NCBI GenBank assembly: GCA_965221755.1
Contig: OZ244921.1
Span: 248,001 to 312,000, forward strand
Origin: Azophilus sp965221755
Lineage (GTDB): Bacteria; Pseudomonadota; Gammaproteobacteria; Pseudomonadales; Azotimanducaceae
Direction of reading: 5' to 3'
DNA: 64,000 nucleotides
The notes below the pieces were generated by a model. It did no database searches. It had not been told where the DNA came from and worked only from the letters and a program-made list of their open reading frames with translations. Both the position numbers and the translations under genes were made by a program. Shown here in pieces: positions 52,386 to 63,468 of the stretch (position 1 is the stretch's first letter; each line of letters begins with the position of its first letter).

Positions 52386-55300
52386 CTAGAAGCGCAGGCG
52401 CGCTTCCAGCGAGGCGCCGTGGTCGTTCCCGCCGAGGACGCCGGCGCGGCGCGTCAGCTTGAAGGCCATGCTGGCGTCGATGGTCGCGCGGCCCGTGTCC
52501 AGAGGCTGCATGCGCCAGCCCAGCGTCTGCAGGCCGCCGCCGCCCCGCGCCCCGTGCAGCAGGAAGGGCCTGCCCAGGAAGCGCCCGCCGAACAGGGGCA
52601 GGCCCCAGCCGAACTCGGCATCGAGCCCGCCGGCGGCCGACTCCGTCCCGAACCGGCCCATGTGGCGCATGGCGAACAGCTGGTCCAGCCCGCTGGCCGT
52701 GGCGATTCCCCAGTGCCGGCGCACCGACACGGACGGGCCGAGGCCGCCCTTGCCCCGCACATCCCAGGCGAGGTGCGCGGAAGCGCCCGTCTGGCTGAAG
52801 CCGTCGTCCTCGTGCGTGACCAGGCGGCGGCCTTCGAGTTCGAAGGCGAGGCCGCCCCGCATCCAGGAGACGCCGGCGGACACCTCGCCGCCCGGGCCCT
52901 CCTCGGCGTCGCCGCCGTCCCATCGCGCGCCGCCCTCGAGCCGCGCCGAGAGCTGCCCGCCGTCCGCCGTCCGGCGGCTCCAGGACGCCTCGACCGCCGC
53001 CCGGATGCGGCTCGCCTCGGCTTCCGCCCTCGGCATTCCGGCCGAGGCCTCGGCGGTCGACCGCATCGCCATGGCGTCGGAAAGCAGCGACACGCTGAAG
53101 CCGTCGCCGAAGTCCGCCAGTTCGCCGCGCAGGCCGGCGGCGCCCATTTCCATTTCAACGTCGGCCTCGACGCGCGCCCCCCGCTCCGGCGCGAGCGTCG
53201 TGCCGCCCCGGCCCACGCTGAGCGCGCCCCAAGCGGAGAAGCGGTCGGTGGCCGTGCTGAGATAGGGCGTCAGCGCGGTCATGGTGGATTCCATCGCGCC
53301 CCGGCCGACGGCGCCGACGTAGTCGCCCTCGCCGCGGCTGTGGGACACGCTGAGGCCGAGCAGCGAGCGGCGTCCCACCGACAGGTCCGCCCCGAACTGG
53401 CCGGTCACCACGTCGCCGTCGACCGCGACGCCGCCGGCGCGGCCGTCAAGGCTGGTCACGGAACCCCGGCCCCACAGCCCCCAGGCCGACCCGCGCTGCG
53501 TCGTGCCGCCGGCGTTGAAGGAGGAGTTCGCCAAGGCGTTGCGCAGCAGGTGGCCGAGCGAGTTGCCTGAGCGGGCCGTTGGCCCGGCCGTCGGCGCGGG
53601 CCATGCGCCTGCCGCCGGGCCGGCGACGTCGGGAATCGGCAGGGGCCGGCCTTCGCGGCCACCGCCGGCGAGGTCGCCGAAGGCCGCATCGGCCTGCGCG
53701 GATTCGCCGGCGAAGGCATCGCCGGCGCCCAGGCCTTGACCGGCGAACATGACCTTCAAGCCCGTGCCGCCGCCCTCACTCGACCGCATCCCGGCCTGAG
53801 CGCGCCGCGCCGCCACGCGGTCGCCGATGCCCTCGAGTATCTGCTCGGACACGACGCGGCCGAAGCGCGGCAGCCATGCGCTGGCGGCGTCGGACGCGGA
53901 CGGACGGTCGTCGTCGGCCACCGCCACCGCGACCTCGACCGAGACGCCGTCGTAGCCGCCGCCCGACGCCGCGTGCGTCAGCGCCCCCGACGCATCGGCG
54001 ATGTCGTCGTCCTCCAGGGCCGTCACCGTCACGCCCTGCGCCACGTTCCAGTCTTCGGCGGTGAACGTCAGCGTGTTCTGGTTGTTGGGCGTGCTGGTGT
54101 CGGTGTCCACCGTCACCTCGCCGCTCGCGCCCCCGACCGTCACCGTCACTTCCGCCGTCGGCTGCGATGCCAGCGCCACCGTGTACGTCCCGCTGCCGCC
54201 CTCGGCCAGCATCAGCGTGGTCGCGCTCAACACCAGTCCGACCGAGTCGTCGATGGTCAGGTCCACGCTCCCGGTGCCCGCGGCCCCGCCGCCCACGTTG
54301 GTCGCGCTCCCCGGCGACCCGAACCCGACCCGCACCGCCTCGTCCGCGCCGTCGGCGTCCGTCCCCGCAGTCGGCGTGAACGTCAGCGTCGCCACATGCA
54401 CCGTGTCCGTGTCGTGCCCCGTGAACGTCAGCTCCGGCGATGCCGTCCCCAGACCGGTCGCCGCCACCCCCGTGCCCGACACCGACACCGTGAAGTCCTC
54501 CGGCGTCGCAGCTTCCCCGTCCGGCAGACGCGCGCCCGTCGTCGTGCTCAGGCGCACCCCGTAGGCCAGCGTCTCCCCCGCGTACAGCCGCCGGCTCAGC
54601 GTCACCGCCGCCACCGCCGTCTGCGACGCGGCGCCCTCCGTCATCGAAGCGTCCGTCGAACTCAACGCCAGCGACGTGCGCTCGTTGTCCCGGATCCGGA
54701 AGCTGCCCGAGGATGCCGACGAAGACACCGTGTAGCTCGTCTGCGAACAACTCGAGTCCGACGGCGCCACCACCGTCATCGTCACCAGGCTGTCGCGGTT
54801 GTCATCGCTGTCGTCCGTCCAGCTGATCGCCGGGTAGTCCACGGTCGCGCTGCCGTCGGTGATCATCACCGTCTTCGCGCCCTCGGCGGACGCCGCCACC
54901 CGGTCCACCCCGGTCTCCGCGATGCTCACGCACACCGTCAGGTCCGTCGCCGGCGCCGGCGAGGCCGACACCCGGAACTGCACCGGAATCGTGCCGACGG
55001 CCACATCCTCCGGCAGCAGCAGCGCCCCGCCGCTGTCCACCGTCAGGCTCTCGCCCCGCACGATGGCCACCGACACCTCCGGCGTGGGAGCCACCGGGGT
55101 CGCCGTCATGGCGCCCGACATCGCGCCCAGCACCGTCTAACCGCCCGTCCCGCTGACCGCGCGGATCTGGAAGCTGTACTCCGTGCCGTCCGTCAGCCCC
55201 GTCACCGTGTGGCTGGTGGAACTCCCGATGTCCGTCCACGCGCTCCAGACCAGGGGATCGCCCGACCCCCGGCGCACCTGGTACTTGGTGATGGTGCCGC

Positions 55301-56903
55301 TCGGGGCGGTCCAGCTCAGGGTGACCTGCTGGTTGCCCGCCGTGGCCGTGAGGCCGGTCGGAGCCGCCGGGGCGTTCGCAGCCAGCGGCGTCGCGGTCAC
55401 AACGGTCGAGAACAGGCCGAGGATATTCCCGACCTGAGCGACGACCCGGAATCCGTATTCCGTGCCGTCGGTGAGGCCCGTCACCGTGTGGGTGGTCGTG
55501 TCGCCGTCACTGCCGGGAATACTGCGTGAACTCCAATTGCTGCTGCCTTCAGGGAATTGGTATGTGTATTGGGTGATGGTGTCGTCGTCCGGATCGTCCC
55601 AGCTCAGGTCAACCTCGCCGCTGGCGTCGCCCGTCATGGCCGTGAAGCCCGTCGGCCTGGCCGGAGGGCGATTCGGGGTCTCGGTCAAGGTGTTCGATGC
55701 CGCGCCGAGCACCATCCCGGCCACCGCACGGATCTGGAAGCTGTACTCGGTGCCGTTGGTGAGTCCGGTGATGGAGCGTTGGAGAGTGGCGGCGGTGAAG
55801 GGACCCGCGAAGCTCGTCCAGCTCCCCTAGCTGACGGGATCGCCCGTCCCCCGGCGGTGCTGCCACCCGGTGATGTCGCTGTTGTTCGGATTGGTCCAGC
55901 TCGGTGACCTGCCGGTTGCCCGCCGCGGCCGTCAGGCCGGTCGGAGCCGCCGGCGCCGCCACTGGCGTCGCCCTCACGATGGCCGACTCCGCGCCGTCAC
56001 CACTCCCGTTCCTCGCACGCATCTGGAAGTCCAGAACCTCGGTAAAGGTAGCCGTGAAGGTGGTGATGTCGGCGCCGCCAGTCATGGTCGCCCACCCGAA
56101 CCAGCCCCCGCCCGGGCGACGAGTCCGGTACTGGTAGTCCGTGATCGGGCCGCTCGGACGGGTCCAGCTCATCGTGATCTCGTTGCTGCCCGGGCCCGCC
56201 ACCGCCGTGAAGTTCGTCGGTACCGCCGGCGGGAGGACGGCCGGCGTGGCGGACACGGCGTCCGATGCCGCTCCGAGCACCGCACCATTGACCGCCCGCA
56301 CCCGGAAGCTGTACGCCGTGCCATTCGTCAGCCCCGTCACCGTGTGACTTGTGCCAGTGCCCGAGAGGGTCGTCCATGCCCCCCAGACGAGCCGCAGGCC
56401 CACTCTCTGTCCATGCTGGACCTGGTACCCGATGAACGTGCCGCCCGGAGCGGTCCAGCTCAGCGCGACCTGCTGATTGCCCGCCGTCGCCGTCAGGCCC
56501 GTCGGCTTCGCCGGCGCGTTATTGGCCAGCGGCGTCGCGAATGCCTCCGCTGCTGCGCCGGCCACCATCCCGGCCACGGCGCGGACCTGGAGGAAGTATT
56601 CCACGCCGTTGAGGAGACTTGTCAATGTGACGCTTCTGGCTGCGGCACCCCCCGAAGGAGTACCCCACGCGCTCAGACTTTCAGTCCGGTCTGAAAGAAC
56701 TCTCCACCTGGCCTCGTATTTCGTGATGGCATTGTTGGGGGGCTGGGGTTGGACCAGGCCAGATTGGCCGCCCCGTCGCCCGCCGTGACCGTGAAGCCGA
56801 TCGGCACCGCCGGGGCTGACTGCGCCGCCGCCGCCGGAACGAGCAGCAGCGACACGACGAGAAGCGCACGGAACGGGCGAGCCGCCCGAGACGCAGGCGG
56901 CAT
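52386..56903 (-). pseudogene. Autotransporter with fibronectin-III and Calx-beta-like repeats, broken by two frameshifts and two stops
   Basis: Read from 56903: signal peptide (ALLVVSLLLVPAAAAQS), several fibronectin type III repeats (PTGLTATAGNQQV.LSWTAP, TSHTVTGLTDGTEYSF.IRAV), Calx-beta-like repeats (FTAEDWNVAQGVTVTALEDDD) and a C-terminal outer-membrane barrel ending LEARLRF. Lesions: a frameshift at 56737-56750 in a G6/G4 stretch, a compensating frameshift near 55901, an in-frame TAG at 55827-55829 (probable former Trp codon), and TAG at 55137-55139. The 915-codon barrel-containing part (52386-55133) is intact but lacks its own export signal. Repeat-rich surface proteins of this type commonly mediate adhesion. 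Confidence 0.75.
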
Positions 56904-57200
56904 CCGACCGCCTAGGACCCACGAGAACGACGCCTTCAACGCAACCACTGGTGGAGGGTGGGGGGGATGCGGGCGGAAGGCCGGGCGCGGCAGGCCGCGC
57001 ACACGGTAACGTTTCGACCAAGGCCTTGATGGATTCGTGACTTGGCATCGCCATGCCGCCTCCCCCGGGGCTTTTGATCAGGGGGTCAGTCCACCACAAA
57101 ACGGATGCGCGGCGGGGCTGTGGAGAGGGCCGTGGACGGTGGGCCGAGGCGCATGAACGCGGGGGATCAAGCGGGCGGCGGCTCGCGCCGCCCGCCCGCC

Positions 57201-57839
57201 TCAGGCGGCGAGGGTTTCGATCACGTCGCCCCGGCGCTGCAGCACGGTCACGCCCCGGGCCAAGGCCGCCTTCCTGAGATCGTCGCGGATGTGGAAGGCG
57301 GCCAAGGCGAACCGCTGCCGACGGCCGGCGTGCTCGGGAAACAGGCGCCGGAAGTTGGGCGCCTTCCCGTCGAGCAGGCGCGCCAGGTCGCTCCCGTGCG
57401 CCTTGTGCTTCACCTCCACCACGAAAACCTCCCGGCCGTTCACCAGCAGCAGGTCGAACTCGTCCTCCAGGCCCGCATGGCTGCGCGTGACGTTCCTGTC
57501 GATGAAGTCGAAGCGCACCCCGGCCAGCACCGGGTTGGCCTTGAGGCTGTTGTGGTAGAACTCCTCGGCCACCGCGCCCAGGCTGTTGCCGACGCCGCCG
57601 TACATCTCCGCCAGCTTGTCCACCTTGGCGGCGGTCTTCGCCAGCTGGGCGTCGGTCCGCGCCAGCTGGGCGGCGGTCTTCGCCAGCTGGGCGTCGGTCT
57701 TCGCCAGCTGGGCGTCGGTCTTCGCCAGCTGGGCGTCGGTCTTCGCCAGCTGGGCGGCGTTTTCCGCCAGCTGGGCGGCGGTGCGGTCCTGCGCGGCGGC
57801 CAAGCCGGCAACCAGCGCTTTCAGTTCCTCGTCGGTCAT
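57201..57839 (-). CDS. Coiled-coil protein with a PD-(D/E)XK nuclease-like domain (DUF3782-like)
   Basis: 212 aa. The first 75 residues are a heptad-repeat coil (DAQLAKT units). The second half has GNSLGAVAEEFYHNSLK and a nuclease-fold core DEFDLLLVNGREVFVVEVKHKA (D...ExK). Such proteins are frequent in multiple copies in some genomes; function unknown. The 297 bp between it and the autotransporter gene hold nothing recognisable. Confidence 0.7.
   Translation of the reverse strand: MTDEELKALVAGLAAAQDRTAAQLAENAAQLAKTDAQLAKTDAQLAKTDAQLAKTAAQLARTDAQLAKTAAKVDKLAEMYGGVGNSLGAVAEEFYHNSLKANPVLAGVRFDFIDRNVTRSHAGLEDEFDLLLVNGREVFVVEVKHKAHGSDLARLLDGKAPNFRRLFPEHAGRRQRFALAAFHIRDDLRKAALARGVTVLQRRGDVIETLAA
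57639..57785. repeat. 21-bp tandem repeat (seven units) encoding heptads
   Basis: CGCCAGCTGGGCGTCGGTCTT-like units start at 57639, 57660, 57681, 57702, 57723, 57744 and 57765. Each encodes one coiled-coil heptad, so copy number changes lengthen the coil without breaking the frame. Confidence 0.9.
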
Positions 57840-57898
57840 GAGGGAAGCCTCCCGGCGGGTCGGCGGTTCAGTATATCCTTGTTAACCTGCCAGCGTTC

Positions 57899-57992
57899 GC
57901 GCGACCTGACGGTCGCGGATGGAGTTTCGCTGACGCGAAACTCCGCGCCTTTTGCGTGGGCCAGATTCCGAGACGTTTTTGAGCCCGCACAC
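57899..57992 (-). repeat. Dispersed two-hairpin repeat, reverse orientation
   Basis: Same structure as 15154-15246, with both hairpins and the conserved GTGCGGGCTCA end. It fills part of the 318-bp gap between the coiled-coil gene and the TonB receptor gene; nothing else was seen there. Confidence 0.85.
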
Positions 57993-58157
57993 TTCGCAAA
58001 GACAGCAATAACCGGGCGGCCATGCTGCGCGGTGTGTTGAACGAACCGCACGGACCGGCGCAGGTTCGCAAGCAATCCTTGATCATGAAAATGCCGGTTC
58101 CGAATCACAAGCGCCAACTCAAGTCCTGCCCAGTCCGGCTTTAGCCGAGTTTCGGAC

Positions 58158-60737
58158 TCAGAACTCCGCGTCCACCCTGAAGTAGTAGCTGCCGCCATCG
58201 AATCCGGCGGGATGATTGAGCGGATAGTCCGCGCCCAGATAGCCCGAAACGCCAGCAAACCGATGCTTGTCCGGCTGTTGGTCGAACAGGTTCCTAGCCC
58301 CGACGCTCAGGGCGTAGCGCTGCGAAACCCTCCACGTCAGCTCCGCATCCACCACCACCATGGAGTCCGTCCTGATGGTGCCGGAAGAGGGCTCCGGGTC
58401 GTTGAAGATTTGCTCGTGAACGCTGTCGTAGTAATTCGCCCGAACCAAGCCGCTCCAATCCCCCCGGCTGTAATCGGCGGTGAAGGTGGCGCGCATGTCC
58501 GGCAGGGCATCCTCCAACTCTTGGGTGGTGGTGGGCGTGAGGGTGACGCCCGGGTCGGTGATTTCCGTATCCGTGTAGTTGCCGGCCAAGGTCAGGTTCA
58601 GACGGCCACCCGCCAAGTCGAGCCCGGTGTCCACAACCAAATCGACGCCGGTGGTCTCCGAGTCAATGTCGTTGACGAAGAAGGTCACCGCAGTGACGGT
58701 TCCGGCGCCGACGACGTTGGCCGCGATCAGCTCGGCCCTGTCCTGCTCGCTCAAATTCTGCTGGGTCAGCGCAATGCGGCCATCCACCTCAATGTGGAAC
58801 CAATCCAAGGTGACGTCCACCGCGCCTAGGGAGAAAGCCGCGCCCAGGCTCCAGTTGATCGATTCCTCCGGCTCAAGCGGCTGACCGCCCTTGAGCACGG
58901 CGATGGGATCGGTGGGCGGCAGCGTGAGCGACTCGACCAGGCGGCCGCCGGAGAAGGTCGTGGCGGCCCGGCGCAGGTTGCTCTGGCCGACCGAGGGCGC
59001 GCGGAACCCGGAACTGAAGGCGCCGCGCAGGGCCAATGCCGGGTTCACTTGGTAGCGCGTGGCGATCTTGCCTTTGAGGGTGTCGCCGAAGTCGCTGAAA
59101 TCCTCATAGCGAAGGGCGCCGGAGACCAGCCACTGGCTGGTCACATCGACGTCCAAGTCGATGTAGCCAGCGTAGCTGTCGCGGCTGAAGCGGCCGGCGA
59201 CGTCGGCGCTGAAGCCTTGAAAGCCGTTGGAACCCACCGAGAAGCCTTGGTTTTCAAAACCGCCCGGCGCCCAGGATTCGGTGTCTCCCGCCTCGATCTT
59301 GAACACTTCCTTGTGGTGCTGGGCGCCAAAGGCGACGTTCAGGCTTGAATGGGCGCCGACATCGACCGGGAGCGTGAAATCGGCATTGATGAGCCGCTCG
59401 GTCTGCGACTGCGCGCCCAGGTCGAACTCCGTCGGGGTGTTGGGCCCGTAGGATGCGTTCACGGTGTTGTTGATCTGGTAGATGGCCTCGTTGCGCCCCG
59501 CCGAGATGCTGAAGTCGTAGGTCAATCCATTCGGCCCCTCGCCGCGCCAGCCGCCGACAATGGAGACGTCGTTGACCTTGCCCCCGAACCTGGGCGTGAA
59601 TCCGCCGGGCCACCATTCACTGTAATGAAAGCAGTTCGGGTCCGCCCAGACCGCGTCGCGCAGCGAGGTGTCCACCAAGCCGCCCGCCACCGGCACGGCG
59701 GGGCAGGACATGGCGTCATCCGGGGTCAGGTCGGCCACGAGCAGGTTCGCGCCGGAGCCATCGGCGAAGACGCCCCTGCGGGTGTTGGGGTTGCGGTAGA
59801 AAAAGCTGCCGTCCACCTCGCGCCCGGACCAGGTGCCAAAGGCATAGACTTCCCCAATGCCCGCTTCAACCGCCGCGTTGCCGAGCACTTTGAAGTCGTT
59901 CCACACCTTGGGCGCGCCCCAGATCACCACCGGGTCCGCCACCTCGGGATAGCCGTTGTCGATGAGCAGGGTTGCTTGCGGATCCTGGGCGCCGCGGCTG
60001 GTTGGGTTGCTGTCCTTGAACTGGGCGGTGAGCCTTGCGAACCCGGCGCTGCCCAAGCGCACGCCCGTGGAGCCGGTCACTGAAACCTGGTCGCCGTCGC
60101 CCTCGTAGGTGGAGCCGTACCGCACCTGCAGCTGCCGAATGTCCGGATCGTCCTCCATGACAAAGTTGATCACCCCGGCGATGGCGTCCGAGCCGTATTG
60201 GGCGGAGGCGCCGTCGCGCAGCACCTCCACGCGCTTGAGGGACATGCCGACAAGCGGGAGTATGTCAACCGCTTGCGCGCCTTTGTTGATGCCCGAAATG
60301 AACTCCCCAATGACGGCGCCTCGGTGGCGCCGCTTGCCGTTGACCAGGATCAGTGTGCTGTCGGCGGGGAGGCCGCGCAGGTTTACGGGCCGGATCAGGG
60401 TTGCCGCATCGCTGATGGGTTCACGGCCCACGTTGTAGGATGGCGCCACCGCGGTCAGCGCATCGAGCATGTCGCCGTAGCCGTGAGCGCTGAGCTCCCT
60501 TTCGCCCAGCACGTCAACGGGCACCGGCAGATCGCCGGTTGAGCGCCCGCTGCGGCGCGTGCCGACCACCATCACCTCCTCGATTTCGCCGGCTGCGCCG
60601 GTGGTTGCCGGCGCAGCCGATTCGGCCATTGCCAGCGGTGCGCCCGCCGCAACGGCGGCAAGGCCGATAACCTTGAGCAATGTCATCCGATTGGGTTTTG
60701 CGGGAGCTGCATGGATGAAATCGCGTTCCTTGGTCAT
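58158..60737 (-). CDS. TonB-dependent outer-membrane receptor
   Basis: 859 aa. Signal peptide (VIGLAAVAAGAPLAMA), a TonB-box-like EEVMVVGTRR, plug domain (VNLRGLPADSTLILVNGKRR, VEVLRDGASAQYGSDAIAGVINFV) and a large barrel with GFRAPSVGQSNLR and a terminal aromatic residue (RVDAEF). AGGAGG lies 6 bp upstream of the ATG. The substrate is not deducible; plug features resemble receptors lacking an N-terminal signalling domain. No uptake partners are nearby. Confidence 0.93.
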   Translation of the reverse strand: MTKERDFIHAAPAKPNRMTLLKVIGLAAVAAGAPLAMAESAAPATTGAAGEIEEVMVVGTRRSGRSTGDLPVPVDVLGERELSAHGYGDMLDALTAVAPSYNVGREPISDAATLIRPVNLRGLPADSTLILVNGKRRHRGAVIGEFISGINKGAQAVDILPLVGMSLKRVEVLRDGASAQYGSDAIAGVINFVMEDDPDIRQLQVRYGSTYEGDGDQVSVTGSTGVRLGSAGFARLTAQFKDSNPTSRGAQDPQATLLIDNGYPEVADPVVIWGAPKVWNDFKVLGNAAVEAGIGEVYAFGTWSGREVDGSFFYRNPNTRRGVFADGSGANLLVADLTPDDAMSCPAVPVAGGLVDTSLRDAVWADPNCFHYSEWWPGGFTPRFGGKVNDVSIVGGWRGEGPNGLTYDFSISAGRNEAIYQINNTVNASYGPNTPTEFDLGAQSQTERLINADFTLPVDVGAHSSLNVAFGAQHHKEVFKIEAGDTESWAPGGFENQGFSVGSNGFQGFSADVAGRFSRDSYAGYIDLDVDVTSQWLVSGALRYEDFSDFGDTLKGKIATRYQVNPALALRGAFSSGFRAPSVGQSNLRRAATTFSGGRLVESLTLPPTDPIAVLKGGQPLEPEESINWSLGAAFSLGAVDVTLDWFHIEVDGRIALTQQNLSEQDRAELIAANVVGAGTVTAVTFFVNDIDSETTGVDLVVDTGLDLAGGRLNLTLAGNYTDTEITDPGVTLTPTTTQELEDALPDMRATFTADYSRGDWSGLVRANYYDSVHEQIFNDPEPSSGTIRTDSMVVVDAELTWRVSQRYALSVGARNLFDQQPDKHRFAGVSGYLGADYPLNHPAGFDGGSYYFRVDAEF

Positions 60738-61179
60738 TGGCCGCCTCCTGTGTCGCTGAAATGACTTGGGATTTTTCCAACTGCTGAACAGTAGCTTGGA
60801 TCCGGCTTGGGCGTACGCGCTGGTCGGTCGTCAGGACGACCATGCGAGACGGCGGATCGGATCCTTTCCATGCCTGAATGATAACGAAGCAGGCTGTTTT
60901 GTTCCACTCGAAGGGCCATGCCCGTAGTTGCGCTCAAGGCCGCAGCCTTGGTTCCTCGGGGTGTTGAAGGTCTCTTTGCTAATGAGTTTCGCAATCCACC
61001 GCAAAGCCGCGAAAACAGGGAGTTCCTGCCAGCGGCGGGAATTGCTGTTTGGCTTGGCCGGCGAAGTCGATGCGCGCCCAATCGCCAAGGCGATCAGGGC
61101 CAGCGGGCTGAGCCGCTGCTGCCTTTGGGGCTCGCCCCTAGCTGTGGCAGGGTTCGGGCGTGTTCCCGCAGCCGTTCCC
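60738..61179. other. Non-coding stretch upstream of the TonB receptor
   Basis: About 440 bp without a recognisable gene, repeat-family member or RNA. It would hold the receptor promoter, which I could not place with confidence. Confidence 0.5.
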
Positions 61180-61356
61180 GTGCCTGTGAACAGCGCCGCT
61201 AGCCGCCAGCAAATCGAATCGCTCTATTGTCCTGGCAGCGGCGTGCTGCCGCCGGTGCTGGCGGGCAGGGAAGCTGAGTCCGCCGTGCTCGACGCCTTCC
61301 GCGGAAAGCTGCTGAGCGGTGCGCCCATCCCCAAGGACGAGATCATCTATAGGTGA
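61180..61356 (+). pseudogene. N-terminal fragment of an AAA-type ATP-binding protein
   Basis: The frame reads YCPGSGVLPPVLAGREAE...IPKDEIIYR then stops. Many AAA ATPases begin with PxxP.LAGRE followed by a linker and a Walker A of the type YGPRGNGKT; here the stop falls exactly where the Walker A should start. GTG starts at 61180 or 61186 are possible. Confidence 0.4.
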
Positions 61357-61470
61357 ACTGCTCTGGACTGTTGTGCAGGGAGTACGGAGCGAGTGAGGTG
61401 CCGCCGGCGGTGGTCTCGTGTCCAGCGACATAGAGAAGAATGGGTTGAAAGGTTCCATCTGGATAAGCCC

Positions 61471-61917
61471 TCAGCGGTTGACGGCATCCAGGATCACGAC
61501 CGGAATCTCCCGGCTGGTTCGCGCCTGGTATTTCTCGTAGTCAGGCCAGAACCGCACCATTCCGTCCCAGTAGGGCCCGCGCTCCGCCGAGCTCAGCACC
61601 CGGGCCGTGGCGGCATAGCCAAACCGGCCTGCCTGCACCTCGCAGCTTGCGTTGGCGAGGAGGTTCAAGTACCAAGCCGGGTGGTGGTCCGATCCGCCCC
61701 GGCTCGCCACGACGATGAAGCCGGTGCCGGTGGGTTGATAGAGCAGGGGAGTCGGGCGTCGCTCGCCGGAGCGTCTGCCGATCGTGGTGGGCAGTAGGGT
61801 GGGCACGAGTCCAGTGCCGCCGACAGGCGTGGCGTCCCAATCGTGCGCAAGTTCGGGATCGCGCAGATAGAGCGCCGTATGCTCGCGAAGCCACGAGTAA
61901 TCCACTAGCTCAGACAT
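61471..61917 (-). CDS. Nitroreductase family deazaflavin-dependent oxidoreductase-like protein
   Basis: 148 aa. PTLLPTTIGRRSGERRPTPLLYQPTGTGFIVVASRGGSDHHPAWYLNLLAN matches the DDN/DUF385 family (split-barrel fold), whose actinobacterial members use F420. The C-terminal WDGMVRFWPDYEKYQARTSREIPVVIL is also typical. The cofactor here is unknown. Nothing was seen in the 267 bp upstream. Confidence 0.85.
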   Translation of the reverse strand: MSELVDYSWLREHTALYLRDPELAHDWDATPVGGTGLVPTLLPTTIGRRSGERRPTPLLYQPTGTGFIVVASRGGSDHHPAWYLNLLANASCEVQAGRFGYAATARVLSSAERGPYWDGMVRFWPDYEKYQARTSREIPVVILDAVNR

Positions 61918-62184
61918 GATTCTCTTGGGAACGTGTCTAAGGGGCTAAAGCCTTTCATGCCCATTGCCTCATGAAGCTTTGCGCCCAATTCAGCCATCAA
62001 CCTACTGAACCGCCGTGGGGATTCCTGAAAAGCGCCTGACATCGGAGCCACCCCTGCCGCTTGCTTGACCCTTGGATTTTAGGCAATTCGGATATCTGCG
62101 GCAAAGTCAGGTGGCTGTGCGCTTCGGGCCGCAGCTCTCCCGTCCCGTCTTCCCGTTGCAACGCGGTTAGCGTGTGGTTGCATC

Positions 62185-62505
62185 GTGTTGTTCATCGAGA
62201 CATCGACATTCACGAAGCTGCTGCCCCGACATCTGGACGACGACGGCTACGCCGCGCTGCAGGCGTTCCTGAGCGCACACCCCGATGCTGGCGACGTCAT
62301 CCGAGAAACCGGCGGTGTGCGCAAGATCCGCTGGGCCATGCACGGACGCGGAAAGCGCGGCGGCAGCCGCATCATCTACTATTGGTTGACGAAGGAGGAC
62401 CACATCCATCCGCTCACGGTGCACGCCAAGGGCACAAAGGACGACTTGACCGCCGTCGAGCGCGCCGCATGGCGCAGGGCCGTGGAGGAAATCGAAAATG
62501 ACTGA
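62185..62505 (+). CDS. RelE/HigB-like toxin
   Basis: 106 aa from a GTG start. ALQAFLSAHPDAGDVIRETGGVRKIRWAMHGRGKRGGSRIIYYWL is the RelE/HigB2-type core; the basic residues fit an mRNA interferase. Overlaps the antitoxin gene by 8 bp, with the toxin first as in higBA systems. Confidence 0.88.
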   Translation: MLFIETSTFTKLLPRHLDDDGYAALQAFLSAHPDAGDVIRETGGVRKIRWAMHGRGKRGGSRIIYYWLTKEDHIHPLTVHAKGTKDDLTAVERAAWRRAVEEIEND

Positions 62506-62812
62506 ACGCAACATCGCCGCCGGGGTTCTCGACGGGCTCCGCGAAGCCCGCGAGCATCGCGCCGGCAAATGCACCCTCAGGACGGTCCGCGTCGAACCGC
62601 GGCCCCTACCCGAACTCACGCCGGAGGCCATCCGCAGCATCCGCAGCTGCCTTGACGTTTCCAAGGCCGTCTTCGCGCACATGATCCGCGTCCCTGTGCA
62701 CACCGTGGAGCGCTGGGAGCAGGGTCGGTCCAGTCCGCCCGAGTCCGCCGCGGCCCTCATGCTTATGGCGCAGAAGCACCCGGACACGTTCGACCGCCTC
62801 GCCTCGCTGTAG
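62498..62812 (+). CDS. HigA/NadS-like helix-turn-helix antitoxin
   Basis: 104 aa. The C-terminal half is an XRE-type helix-turn-helix (IRSIRSCLDVSKAVFAHMIRVPVHTVERWEQGRSSPPESAAALM); the N-terminal segment is probably the toxin-binding part. Such antitoxins repress their own operon with the toxin as co-repressor. The 260 bp downstream hold nothing recognisable. Confidence 0.88.
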   Translation: MTERNIAAGVLDGLREAREHRAGKCTLRTVRVEPRPLPELTPEAIRSIRSCLDVSKAVFAHMIRVPVHTVERWEQGRSSPPESAAALMLMAQKHPDTFDRLASL

Positions 62813-63072
62813 CCGCGTCAAAGTTGAGAAACGGCGGAATGCCCCTAGCGCTTGGATCCTAGGCTCGGGTCCATTTGCGCACTTCAAGTCTGTCACATCA
62901 GCGTGTTATTCGTAACATCGGAACCTCACGTTTGAAGCAGCGCATCACTCATGCGTGAACTTGTTGAAGCGCGCATCGCTGATCGGGAGTGGAGTGGCGG
63001 AGGCGACTGGCTTGCATTTGAGCGCCGCTGCGTTTAGAAGCCGCCTACCCAATCGATTCAGGAAAGCCTCCC

Positions 63073-63468
63073 ATGCTGCTACCCATCACTGCGCTGTACG
63101 CGGCCCTCATGGTGGCCATCCTGCTTTGGCTTGGCTGGAGCATCGGCCAGATGCGCGGCAAGACCCAAATCTCGATTGGCTATGGCAACAGCAAGGAACT
63201 CGCCGAGGCGGGGCGCCGCTACGGCAACTTCACCGAGCATGTGCCGCTGGCGCTGGTGCTGATGGCCATCGTCGAGCTGAACGGCGGCCACGGCATCTTC
63301 CTGCACATTGTCGGCGCCTTGCTGGTGCTGTGCCGCATCGCGCATCCCTTGGGGCTGCACCAGGACAACGTCAGCCACCCTCTGCGCATGATCGGCGCGG
63401 GCGGCAGCCTGCTGCTGACCGTGATTTTGGGCGGCATGGCGCTTTGGCAGGGCATCAGGTCGCTCTAA
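63073..63468 (+). CDS. MAPEG family membrane protein
   Basis: 131 aa with four membrane helices. YAALMVAILLWLGWSIGQMR, RRYGNFTEHVPLALVLMAIVELNG and RIAHPLGLH match bacterial MAPEG proteins, relatives of microsomal glutathione transferases. AGGAAAG precedes the ATG. Its end overlaps the convergent NUDIX gene by 14 bp. Confidence 0.88.
   Translation: MLLPITALYAALMVAILLWLGWSIGQMRGKTQISIGYGNSKELAEAGRRYGNFTEHVPLALVLMAIVELNGGHGIFLHIVGALLVLCRIAHPLGLHQDNVSHPLRMIGAGGSLLLTVILGGMALWQGIRSL

Noticed and set aside
53736..55529. Plus-strand 597-codon frame opposite the autotransporter
   Set aside because: Arg/His-rich shadow of repeat-encoding DNA, with no start context or domain.
57639..57785. Possible CRISPR array (regularly spaced short repeats)
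   Set aside because: Repeats are contiguous 21-mers without spacers and encode coiled-coil heptads in frame.
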